Source: Christensenellaceae bacterium
GTDB lineage: Bacteria > Bacillota > Clostridia > Christensenellales > Aristaeellaceae
Length of the DNA stretch: 5,963 bases
NCBI GenBank assembly: GCA_017881705.1
Contig: JADGQP010000171.1
Coordinates: 1-5,963 of the forward strand
Direction of reading: 5' to 3'
The notes below the pieces were generated by a model. It had not been told where the DNA came from and searched no databases. It worked only from the letters and a program-made list of their open reading frames with translations. Positions 1-5,309 of the stretch are shown here, in pieces (position 1 is the first letter of the stretch; each line of letters begins with the position of its first letter). A program made the translations under genes and the position numbers.

Positions 1-1134
1 CCAGGGGTAGTTGGTTATGCCCAACTCCTCCCCCTGGTACACAAACGGCACCCCCGGCAGACCCAGGAGCAACATCCCCAACATTTTCTTGCCCGCGGCG
101 GTACGCTGGTTTTTTCGTAAAAATTTGTTCGGGCTTCGAGGTTGGTCGTGATTTTCGAGGTAGGGCGCGCCACAGCCGCCTGCGCGGTCAAGCCCCGCCT
201 GTAAATTGAAAATAAGCTCCCGCATCTGAACGGTCGAAAAATCACGCCGTCTGTACCATTCCCCACAGTCCAGGTCAATATCGGCAAGGGTAAAATCAAA
301 CGCCGCGGAAAAGTAACCGTCGGGGCCGACGAACTCGCCCAGCCGCTCGGTGGGAATGCCTGCCGCTTCGGCCACGGTGAACGCCCCGCACGGGGCAAAA
401 GCCTTGTTACGCAGCTCAGAAAAAAACACCTCGATACCTGGCTGCAGCAGGCACGTGCTCGAAATAGCGGTAAGCCCATCCCGCCCGTCCGGCGGGAGGT
501 TTGCGAAGCGCTGATCCTTCTTAATCACGCTGGCTGCGTCGATGCGGAAGCCCGCCGCGCCCAAATCCATCCACCAGTGAATAATCCGGTAAATCTCCTC
601 GCGCAGGCGCGGGTTTTCCCAGTTCAAATCCGGCTGACCCACGGCAAACGCGTGCAGGTAATATCGGTCTTCCCCGGGCAGCTTCTCCCACGCCGAGCCC
701 CCGAAATAACTGCGCCAGTTGTTGGGCGGGCCGCCGCCAACTCCCTCGCGGAAAATGTAATAATCACGGTAGGGGCTGTTTGGGTCCGATATCGCGCTTT
801 GAAACCAGGGATGCTGGTCCGAGGAGTGGTTGATTACCAGATCCAGCAGAATGCGTATGTTCCTCTTCGCGGCCTGGTTAAACAGCTCCCGCAGTTCATC
901 CAGGGTGCCAAACACGGGGTCCGGCGCGCGGTAATCGGCCACGTCGTAGCCGTTATCCACCATGGGAGAAACAAAAATTGGGCTCAACCAAAGCATCGTA
1001 ATGCCCAAACGCTCCAGATACGGCAGCTTCGCGATAATGCCCGCCAAATCCCCCACGCCATCGCCATTAGCATCCATAAAGCTGCGCGGATAAATCTGAT
1101 AGGCGATTGCGCCGTGCCACCAGTTTGCGTCCAT
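1..1134 (-). CDS. GH13 alpha-glucosidase (oligo-1,6-/alpha-1,4-glucosidase type), 3' end outside window
   Basis: A cytoplasmic exo-acting alpha-glucosidase that would release glucose from the non-reducing end of short alpha-glucans. The frame is open from the ATG at 1134 to base 1, giving 378 residues; relatives have about 550, so the end of the barrel and the C-terminal beta domain are missing. Visible motifs, in order: AYQIYPRSF near the N-terminus, a calcium-loop-like DANGDGVGD (21-29), DLVINH (98-103, His103), QPDLNW (167-172), GFRIDAAS with nucleophile Asp199, TVAEA with acid/base Glu256, ENHDQPR with transition-state Asp330, and YQGEELG near the edge. No signal peptide is seen. Ala200 follows the nucleophile; in this family Val there goes with alpha-1,6 preference and Ala or Thr with alpha-1,4, so a maltose-type substrate is inferred. 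The ATG is the only ATG, GTG or TTG between the upstream in-frame stop (TAG) and the conserved start. Its ribosome site is poor: GAAGG directly touches the ATG. No sugar transporter or regulator is visible. Confidence 0.93.
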   Translation of the reverse strand, partial: MDANWWHGAIAYQIYPRSFMDANGDGVGDLAGIIAKLPYLERLGITMLWLSPIFVSPMVDNGYDVADYRAPDPVFGTLDELRELFNQAAKRNIRILLDLVINHSSDQHPWFQSAISDPNSPYRDYYIFREGVGGGPPNNWRSYFGGSAWEKLPGEDRYYLHAFAVGQPDLNWENPRLREEIYRIIHWWMDLGAAGFRIDAASVIKKDQRFANLPPDGRDGLTAISSTCLLQPGIEVFFSELRNKAFAPCGAFTVAEAAGIPTERLGEFVGPDGYFSAAFDFTLADIDLDCGEWYRRRDFSTVQMRELIFNLQAGLDRAGGCGAPYLENHDQPRSPNKFLRKNQRTAAGKKMLGMLLLGLPGVPFVYQGEELGITNYPW

Positions 1135-1158
1135 CCTTCGTTCACCGCCGTTTCGGCA

Positions 1159-1176
1159 CGGCCGGAATTCCGGCCG
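1159..1176. repeat. 18-bp perfect palindrome upstream of the glucosidase gene
   Basis: CGGCCGGAATTCCGGCCG is exactly self-complementary with no spacer. It ends 24 bp upstream of the glucosidase ATG, inside the probable untranslated leader or promoter. Dyads at this position often bind dimeric repressors of sugar genes, or fold in the mRNA near the ribosome site. No regulator is encoded in the window. The sequence is GC-rich apart from its AATT centre and does not resemble the usual LacI-type or CcpA operator as I know it. The symmetry is certain; the operator role is inferred. Confidence 0.5.
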
Positions 1177-1204
1177 AGAATAGAAAACCGCCTATTTAAC
1201 ACCG

Positions 1205-1239
1205 GAAGCGCGCGGAACCTTTCCCGGCCCGCGCGCTTC
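1205..1239. repeat. 11-bp inverted repeat with 13-nt loop
   Basis: Arms GAAGCGCGCGG (1205-1215) and CCGCGCGCTTC (1229-1239) are perfect complements around a 13-nt loop. The structure lies about 70 bp upstream of the glucosidase start. No T-rich run follows on either strand, so it is not an ordinary intrinsic terminator. It could be a leader hairpin or processing site of the glucosidase mRNA, or an end structure of the transcript coming from lysA. Stem stability is expected to be high because all but two pairs near the outer end are G-C. Confidence 0.5.
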
Positions 1240-1240
1240 A

Positions 1241-1403
1241 AGGTAACCGCTGATTAAATCGCTTTGCGACTGCCCAAGCAGAGTGCCGCAGATTTGGGTG
1301 AGAAAAGACGAAGGAATAGCGGAACTATTTCAAGGCTTTTCGAGCCCAAAGATGTGGGGCTCTGCAAAGGCAGACGTAAAGGGCTTTTATTCAGCGGTTA
1401 CCT
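1241..1403. repeat. 163-bp segment bounded by 18-bp imperfect inverted repeats
   Basis: The left arm at 1241-1258 (AGGTAACCGCTGATTAAA) matches the reverse complement of the right arm at 1386-1403 at 17 of 18 positions. Inside are smaller hairpins: TCTGC/GCAGA (1361-1374), GAGCCC/GGGCTC (1342-1362) and a GGAATAG/CTATTTC stem (1313-1331). No open reading frame of note is inside and no clear target-site duplication flanks it. Possible readings are a MITE-like or palindromic intergenic repeat, or a structured RNA in the lysA-glucosidase spacer, possibly at the 3' end of the lysA transcript. The symmetry is seen directly; its identity is not known. Confidence 0.45.
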
Positions 1404-1423
1404 AAGGGAAACCACGGGGCACG

Positions 1424-2692
1424 TTAATCCTCGTTGAGCTTCTGCCAGGCGGGGTCCACGTCCAGCGTGGCAAAATAATCGCGGGGGGTTTCAGCGCGGC
1501 GGATGAGCGTGAACTCGCCATTTTCCGTATAGAGCACTTCCTTGCAGCGGAGCTTGCCATTATAGTTATAGCCCATGCTCAGCCCGTGCGCGCCCGTATC
1601 GTGAATCACCAGAATATCGCCGATTTCGGTTTTGGGCAGCATCCGGTCCACGGCGAACTTATCGTTATTTTCGCACAGGCTGCCGACCACGTCCACTTTT
1701 TCGTCGTGGGGAAGCTGTTCCCTGCCGACGATGGTGATGTGGTGGTAGGCTCCGTACATCGCGGGGCGCAGCAGGTCGCAGGCGGAAGCATCTAGCCCCA
1801 GATAGTGCTTATAGATGCGCTTTTCGTGCACAATGTGCGTGGTAAGCCAGCCATGGGGCGCGGTCATGTAGCGCCCCAGCTCGGTTTTCAGCGATACATT
1901 GCCGAACCCGTAGGCGGTCAGTTCTTCCTCATACGCGCGGCGCACACCCTCGCCGATGCCTTCGATATCCGCCTCCGGCGCGTCCGGCAGGTAGGGCACG
2001 CCAATTCCGCCGGAAAGGTTGACAAATTCAAGCGTAAGCCCGCTTTCGGCCGCCAGTTCGCGCCCCGTTTGAAACAGCAGGCGCGCCAGTGCGGGGTAAT
2101 AATCGGGGTCGGTCGTGTTGCTGCTTAAAAACGCGTGCAGGCCGAAACGCTGCATACCATATTCTTTTAACTGACTAAGCGCCTCGCTGAGCTGCGCGCG
2201 GGTCATGCCGTATTTCGCCTCGCCCGGATCGCCCATAATCGCGTTGCCCACACGGAAATGCCCGCCCGGGTTGAAGCGCAGGCATACCGTTTCGGGCACG
2301 CCGCCGTTTTCGCGCAGTTCCTCCACGTGGGTAAGATCGTCCAGGTTCACCAGCGCGCCCAGTTTGCGCGCCAAAGCGAACTCGGAAGGCGGCACGTCGT
2401 TTGCGCTGAACATAATAGCGTCGCCTGAAAAACCGCAGGCCTGCGCCAGTTTAAGCTCCGTATAGCTTGCGCAGTCCAGCCCGCAGCCTACCTGCCTGAA
2501 CAGGCGCAAAATCGCGGGCGTAGGCAGCGCCTTGACCGCGAAATATTCACGGAAACCGGGGTTCCAGCCGAAAGCGGCCTTCAGCCTGCGCGCGGTGGCA
2601 CGGATGCCGCGTTCGTCGTATAGGTGAAAAGGCGTGGCGAATTGCGCGCACGCCGCCGTAAAAACATGATCGTCCAGGGAAAAATTAGGCAT
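1424..2692 (-). CDS. lysA: Diaminopimelate decarboxylase (LysA), PLP-dependent
   Basis: Converts meso-2,6-diaminopimelate to L-lysine and CO2, the last step of lysine synthesis, in the cytoplasm. It is a fold-type III PLP enzyme of 422 residues, a normal length. Visible features: YFAVKALP with the PLP lysine Lys54, HAFLSSNT (186-193), the phosphate-binding SGGIG (227-231), ELGR (271-274), the partner-subunit motif CENNDKFAVDR with Cys340, and DTGAHG followed by GYNYNGK (365-380). Several motifs differ from the textbook enzyme (SGGIG for GGGLG, ELGR for EPGR, DTGAHG for DAGAYG). As I recall, this pattern marks the divergent LysA group common in Clostridia and Bacteroides, so the assignment remains good. 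The start is supported by AGGAGG at 2702-2707, nine bases before the ATG. No lysine riboswitch was recognised upstream. Related decarboxylases (ornithine, arginine, carboxynorspermidine) are less likely given CENNDKF. Confidence 0.93.
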   Translation of the reverse strand: MPNFSLDDHVFTAACAQFATPFHLYDERGIRATARRLKAAFGWNPGFREYFAVKALPTPAILRLFRQVGCGLDCASYTELKLAQACGFSGDAIMFSANDVPPSEFALARKLGALVNLDDLTHVEELRENGGVPETVCLRFNPGGHFRVGNAIMGDPGEAKYGMTRAQLSEALSQLKEYGMQRFGLHAFLSSNTTDPDYYPALARLLFQTGRELAAESGLTLEFVNLSGGIGVPYLPDAPEADIEGIGEGVRRAYEEELTAYGFGNVSLKTELGRYMTAPHGWLTTHIVHEKRIYKHYLGLDASACDLLRPAMYGAYHHITIVGREQLPHDEKVDVVGSLCENNDKFAVDRMLPKTEIGDILVIHDTGAHGLSMGYNYNGKLRCKEVLYTENGEFTLIRRAETPRDYFATLDVDPAWQKLNED

Positions 2693-2709
2693 ATGGGTTT
2701 CCCTCCTGC

Positions 2710-2811
2710 ATACTGTAAAATGAACAAGCTGCCTATAGCGGAAGTCGCGCAGCGCGCCCGTGCACAGGCCGTCAGGCCAGCGACGGCGGCGCTTTGTTCA
2801 GTTTACAGCAT
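2710..2811. repeat. Long imperfect inverted repeat (possible leader hairpin) before lysA
   Basis: Bases 2710-2727 pair with 2794-2811 at 16 of 18 positions (TTGTTCA-n-TTTACAG-n-AT on one arm). The stem can continue inwards with bulges through AAGC/GCTT and GCC/GGC. The enclosed 66 bases hold further GC-rich complementary pieces (GGCC-GTCA-GGCC, GCGCGC runs). The left arm ends three bases before the lysA ribosome site at 2702-2707, so in the lysA mRNA the hairpin would sit directly upstream of ribosome binding. It does not fit the lysine riboswitch or T-box patterns I know. An intergenic palindromic repeat is the other possibility. Confidence 0.45.
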
Positions 2812-3089
2812 CCATGGGTGCGCAGGTATCGGCTGCGCGGCGCAGCACGACCCCCGGGAAACAAACGGCGCAAGCTAACACTTCTGTCGCAGGCGATGCG
2901 CCTAAGCGCAAACAGCGCCCTTAACGCCGTCCATACGTGCAGACATAAGGCCAGCATGAAAAGCGTCAGCGTACGGCAAACAGGCGCGCCGACTCCGTGT
3001 GCACGCGCTGTTTGGTTTTGTACCGTACCCGTCGCCATTGCCCGCTCACCAGCTCCCCTATACCGCCCAAACCTGCCAAGAGGCCGACG
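2812..3089. other. Intergenic stretch with no recognised gene
   Basis: This 278-bp stretch lies between the small ACT-like gene and the lysA leader hairpin. Both strands have chance open frames. The longest on the minus strand (from an ATG at 3038) has one hydrophobic stretch, LTLFMLALCLHVW, but only a weak ribosome site and arginine-rich low-complexity flanks; a plus-strand frame overlaps it. Neither resembles a known protein. I found no convincing promoter for lysA, no riboswitch and no tRNA here. It may hold the lysA promoter, an unrecognised small RNA, or decayed coding sequence. Confidence 0.4.
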
Positions 3090-3347
3090 TTAACCGTTCA
3101 AATCCATCAGTTTGGCCGCTACGCCTTCCAGCGCGTTGAGTTCCTTCACCAGACGTTCAATCTCCGCTTTCTCGCCGCAGGGCTGCAGCACAATCAGCCC
3201 GTCGTTGGCGCAGGCGTCCTCGCTCACGTCGTGCAGACCCAGGCGCGCGCGAATCTTGCAGCCGTTCTTCGTAAGTGTTTCCTGCAGGCGCGCGGCATTG
3301 CCCACGCGGTTGTCCATACGGATTCCAATCAGATAATAACAAGACAT
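3090..3347 (-). CDS. Small ACT/ferredoxin-fold-like protein of unknown function
   Basis: An 85-residue protein without signal peptide or membrane segment. Its alternation of strand-like YYLIGIRMD, helix-like NAARLQETLTKNG, CKIRARLGLH, NDGLIVLQPCG and helix-like KAEIERLVKELNALEG, then VAAKLMDL, suggests a beta-alpha-beta-beta-alpha-beta (ACT or NikR-C-like) regulatory fold. It recalls the small TM1266-type putative regulators (NGCKIRARLGLH resembles their conserved middle), but the match is not certain. There are four cysteines (3, 30, 46, 57), which might bind metal or be redox active; this is inference. The ATG at 3347 has GGAGG at 3356-3360, eight bases away. It starts 51 bp after the guaA stop with no terminator between, so cotranscription with guaA is likely and a ligand-sensing role near purine metabolism is possible but unproven. 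Confidence 0.8.
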   Translation of the reverse strand: MSCYYLIGIRMDNRVGNAARLQETLTKNGCKIRARLGLHDVSEDACANDGLIVLQPCGEKAEIERLVKELNALEGVAAKLMDLNG

Positions 3348-3398
3348 ACTTTCATCCTCCTTATATAGAGGTTTACCCCTTGAGCGTGTCGCTGAACC

Positions 3399-4943
3399 TT
3401 ATTCCCACTCGATGCTCGCAGGCGGTTTGGTAGTGATGTCGTACAGTACGCGGTTGACGCCCTTCACTTCGCCTACGATGCGCCCCGCGATATGGTTGAG
3501 CAGCGTATAGGGTATCTGCGCCACGTCGGCGGTCATAAAATCGTCGGTCGTTACCGCACGGATGGCCACGGCAAAGGCGTACGTGCGCTCGTCGCCCATT
3601 ACGCCCACGCTGCGCGCGCCGGTAAGCACGGTAAAGTACTGTGAAATGGAGCGGTCCAAACCGGCGCCGGCAATTTCATCACGCAGAATCTGATCGCTCT
3701 CGCGCACGATGCGCACCTTGTCCGGCGTCAACTCGCCGATCACGCGGATCGCCAGGCCGGGGCCCGGGAACGGCTGGCGAAACACCAAACTCTCCGGTAG
3801 GCCCAGGGTGAGGCCGAGCTTACGTACCTCGTCTTTAAAAAGCATCCGAAGCGGTTCCACCAGGCTTTCAAAGCCCAGCTCCTTGGGCAGGCCGCCCACG
3901 TTGTGGTGGCTCTTGATGACCGCGCTGCCTTTGGCGCTTCCGGACTCAATAACGTCCGGATAAATGGTTCCCTGCGCAAAATGGTCCAACGCGCCCAGTT
4001 TTTGGGCCTCGCGTTTGAAAACATCCACAAAATCGCGGCCGATAATCTTGCGCTTCTCCTCCGGCTCAATCACGCCCTGAAGATCGGCAAAGAACTGCTT
4101 GCTGGCGTCCACGTGCACCAGTTTCACGGGGAATGTCTTGGTGAATACTTCCACTACCTGGTCGCTCTCGCCGGCGCGCATAAAGCCGTGATCCACATAT
4201 ACGCAGGTAAGGCGCTTGCCTACCGCGCGGTATAGAAGCGCTGCGGCGACTGCGCTATCTACGCCGCCGCTCAGGCCCAGCAGCACCGTGCCGTCGCCCA
4301 CTTTTTCGCGAATCCTGAGGATTTCCCGTTCGGCATAGGCTTCCATATTCCAGTCGCCCTTGAGGCCGCATATCTTTTTAAGGAAGTTATCCAAAATCAG
4401 CCGACCTTGCTCGGTGTGGGTCACCTCGGGGTGGAACTGTACGCCATAGACGCGGCGTTTATCATCCGCCATCGCGGCGATGGGGCATCCGTCGGTATGT
4501 GCGATGCTCTCAAACCCTTCCGGCAGAGCCAGCACCTGGTAGGTATGGCTCATCCAACAATAACTTTGTTCGTCCAGCCCTTCCAGCAGCCCCGAATCCC
4601 GTTTGTCCACCGTTACACGGACACGGCCGTATTCCCTGAGTGAGCAAGAACCAGCCTGGCCGCCCAGGAGGATCGCGGTGAGCTGCATACCGTAACAGAT
4701 CCCTAGAATCGGCACGCCCAGCTCATAAATACGCGGGTCGCAGCGGGGCGCGTCCGCATTGAGCACGCAGGATGGACCGCCGGATAGAATTAACCCGTGC
4801 GGTTCATACGCACGGATTTCACTTAATTCGGTATTGTTGGGCAGTACTACGGAAAAAACACCGCATTCGCGTACGCGGCGCGCGATTAACTGCGTATACT
4901 GAGCCCCAAAATCCAAGATCACCACGCATTGAGGGTTTTGCAT
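3399..4943 (-). CDS. guaA: GMP synthase (glutamine-hydrolysing)
   Basis: Aminates XMP to GMP using ATP and glutamine, the last step of de novo guanine nucleotide synthesis, in the cytoplasm. The 514-residue protein has the normal length. An N-terminal class I glutamine amidotransferase domain (about 1-195) carries ILDFGAQYTQLIARR, the nucleophile Cys83 in GICYGMQL, and His171/Glu173 in VQFHPEVTH. The ATP pyrophosphatase domain follows, with P-loop SGGVDS (225-230), YVDHGFMR and IYPDVIESG. The C-terminal dimerisation domain includes FRQPFPGPGLAIRVIGE and ends in the family-typical KPPASIEWE. All catalytic residues I can place are present. The frame stays open upstream to an ATG at 5147, but the family N-terminus and AGGAGG at 4949-4954 fix the start at 4943. 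It is divergent from the tRNA gene and lies upstream of the small ACT-like gene, probably in one transcript. Confidence 0.98.
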   Translation of the reverse strand: MQNPQCVVILDFGAQYTQLIARRVRECGVFSVVLPNNTELSEIRAYEPHGLILSGGPSCVLNADAPRCDPRIYELGVPILGICYGMQLTAILLGGQAGSCSLREYGRVRVTVDKRDSGLLEGLDEQSYCWMSHTYQVLALPEGFESIAHTDGCPIAAMADDKRRVYGVQFHPEVTHTEQGRLILDNFLKKICGLKGDWNMEAYAEREILRIREKVGDGTVLLGLSGGVDSAVAAALLYRAVGKRLTCVYVDHGFMRAGESDQVVEVFTKTFPVKLVHVDASKQFFADLQGVIEPEEKRKIIGRDFVDVFKREAQKLGALDHFAQGTIYPDVIESGSAKGSAVIKSHHNVGGLPKELGFESLVEPLRMLFKDEVRKLGLTLGLPESLVFRQPFPGPGLAIRVIGELTPDKVRIVRESDQILRDEIAGAGLDRSISQYFTVLTGARSVGVMGDERTYAFAVAIRAVTTDDFMTADVAQIPYTLLNHIAGRIVGEVKGVNRVLYDITTKPPASIEWE

Positions 4944-4948
4944 GAGTG

Positions 4949-4954
4949 CCTCCT
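4949..4954 (-). promoter_or_regulatory. guaA ribosome binding site, decides the start
   Basis: A perfect AGGAGG lies five bases before the ATG at 4943. It selects this start over the in-frame ATG at 5147, which would add 68 residues absent from GMP synthases and would begin inside the tRNA promoter region. Confidence 0.88.
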
Positions 4955-4985
4955 GAGCTTTCTTTTTTAGAACATGCCGGGTATT

Positions 4986-5008
4986 TTCCGAACGAAAACC
5001 GTCCGGAA
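4986..5008 (-). promoter_or_regulatory. Leader hairpin in guaA 5' region, with PurBox-like core
   Basis: Read on the minus strand, TTCCGGAC and GTTCGGAA form an eight-pair stem with a 7-nt loop. One pair is a G-U wobble only in the guaA-sense RNA; on the other strand it is a mismatch, which hints that the guaA mRNA is the folded form. No T-run follows, so it is not a terminator. The left arm also contains CCGAAC with T-rich flank, the core of the PurR operator of Bacillota, but the outer positions match only partly. Either role is tentative. Confidence 0.35.
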
Positions 5009-5028
5009 TAAAGAAATACTCGCCTTGT

Positions 5029-5057
5029 ATTGTGCCATAAACGGCGCGTTCCCGCAA
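5029..5057 (-). promoter_or_regulatory. guaA: Candidate sigma-A promoter for guaA
   Basis: On the minus strand, TTGCGG (5052-5057) and CACAAT (5029-5034) are separated by exactly 17 bp. The match to consensus is moderate (3/6 and 4/6). Transcription would begin near 5022, giving a leader of about 80 nt that contains the hairpin at 4986-5008. It lies downstream of the terminator-like hairpin at 5070-5109, so a guaA transcript from here would escape that terminator. Confidence 0.35.
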
Positions 5058-5069
5058 GAGGAACCGCAG

Positions 5070-5109
5070 AAAAAAGCAAACCTCCGCCATCGAATGGTAA
5101 CCGGTTTGC
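5070..5109 (-). terminator. Intrinsic terminator pointing towards guaA
   Basis: Read on the minus strand, GCAAACC (5103-5109) pairs with GGTTTGC (5076-5082). An inner CCAT/ATGG stem with a three-base loop stacks above a small internal loop, and six T follow (5070-5075). No minus-strand gene ends just upstream: the tRNA lies there on the other strand, then the integrase with its own hairpin. It is therefore either an attenuator in a long guaA leader, or the terminator of a gene that lay next to guaA before the element inserted. No T-run exists on the plus side, so it acts only leftwards. Confidence 0.65.
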
Positions 5110-5140
5110 CGCGTAAGCCGTAGATTTATCCCCCGTTTTC

Positions 5141-5169
5141 TTGACATACGGCCGCCTTTTGGCTACAAT
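5141..5169 (+). promoter_or_regulatory. Near-consensus sigma-A promoter of the tRNA-Arg gene
   Basis: TTGACA (5141-5146, perfect) and TACAAT (5164-5169, one difference) are 17 bp apart. The tRNA begins 15 bp after the -10 element, so the transcript would start a few bases before the mature 5' end. This is one of the clearest regulatory signals in the window. Confidence 0.9.
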
Positions 5170-5184
5170 AAACCACGTCGCCAT

Positions 5185-5261
5185 GCGCCCGTAGCTCAGC
5201 TGGATAGAGCGTCAGACTCCGACTCTGAAGGCCATGCGTTCGAACCGCACCGGGCGTACCA
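5185..5261 (+). tRNA. tRNA-Arg (anticodon CCG)
   Basis: A 77-nt tRNA with encoded CCA. Acceptor 5185-5191 pairs with 5251-5257; the D stem is GCTC/GAGC (5194-5197, 5207-5210); anticodon stem TCAGA/TCTGA surrounds loop CTCCGAC with anticodon CCG at 5219-5221, reading the arginine codon CGG. The five-base variable region is AGGCC and the T loop is TTCGAAC (5239-5245). Two pairs are not Watson-Crick: G1-U72 at the acceptor end, and A-C at the base of the T stem (5234 with 5250). Both have their odd partner on the 3' side of the T loop. It has its own promoter, is divergent from guaA, and abuts an integrase gene on its 3' side. Confidence 0.96.
5222..5261 (+). mobile_element. Probable attachment site within the 3' half of tRNA-Arg
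   Basis: The tRNA 3' half is followed within 50 bp by the end of a tyrosine recombinase gene. Such integrases commonly recombine within the 3' part of a tRNA gene and restore it with element DNA. The exact core cannot be set because the second copy, at the far end of the element, is not in the window. The element would extend rightwards from here. Confidence 0.55.
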
Positions 5262-5264
5262 AGC

Positions 5265-5304
5265 AAAACCCCTTGAAACATAAGGTTTCTAGGGGTTTTC
5301 ATTT
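5265..5304 (+). terminator. Strong intrinsic terminator after tRNA-Arg, possibly bidirectional
   Basis: AAAACCCCT (5265-5273) pairs with AGGGGTTTT (5291-5299). After a single T-T mismatch, GAAAC pairs with GTTTC around the loop ATAAG. The long stem and its T-rich end (TTTTCATTT) fit termination of the tRNA transcript, starting four bases after CCA. The A-rich left arm gives four T on the other strand, so it may also end the integrase transcript, whose stop codon is at 5310-5312. If the tRNA 3' end is the attachment core, this terminator was brought in by the element. Confidence 0.85.
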
Positions 5305-5309
5305 ATGCC

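Noticed and set aside
15..479. 154-codon minus-strand frame that could suggest a frameshift in the glucosidase
   Set aside because: It is offset from the real frame. Reading through the seven-T run at 420-426 keeps the glucosidase frame intact from 1134 to base 1, with all motifs in register.
577..1257. 226-codon open frame on the plus strand
   Set aside because: It is antisense to the well-conserved glucosidase and has no family resemblance or good ribosome site; long shadow frames are common in GC-rich DNA.
1302..1331. Intrinsic terminator for lysA at the GGAATAG/CTATTTC stem
   Set aside because: On the lysA-sense strand the stem contains an A-C mismatch and only five continuous A-T-rich pairs, and the following T-run is interrupted.
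2772..3038. Minus-strand 88-codon frame with a hydrophobic stretch in the guaA-lysA gap
   Set aside because: It overlaps the inverted repeat, has only a weak ribosome site, an arginine-rich tail and no recognisable family; an overlapping plus-strand frame of similar length shows how easily such frames arise here.
2693..3089. Lysine riboswitch or T-box upstream of lysA
   Set aside because: I looked for the conserved cores and T-box sequence on the minus strand and saw none. A covariance search could overturn this.
3361..3398. TATATA as a -10 box for the small gene after guaA
   Set aside because: It directly abuts the ribosome site and has no -35 element at suitable spacing; readthrough from guaA is simpler.
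5096..5104. GGTAACCG shared with the inverted repeat ends at 1241 and 1403
   Set aside because: Only eight bases match and the flanks differ, so it is not evidence of another repeat copy.
4944..5147. In-frame 68-codon N-terminal extension of guaA from an ATG at 5147
   Set aside because: GMP synthases begin at the conserved segment starting at 4943, which has a perfect AGGAGG. The extension crosses a terminator-like hairpin and a candidate promoter and shows no recognisable domain, despite an AAGGCGG before its ATG.
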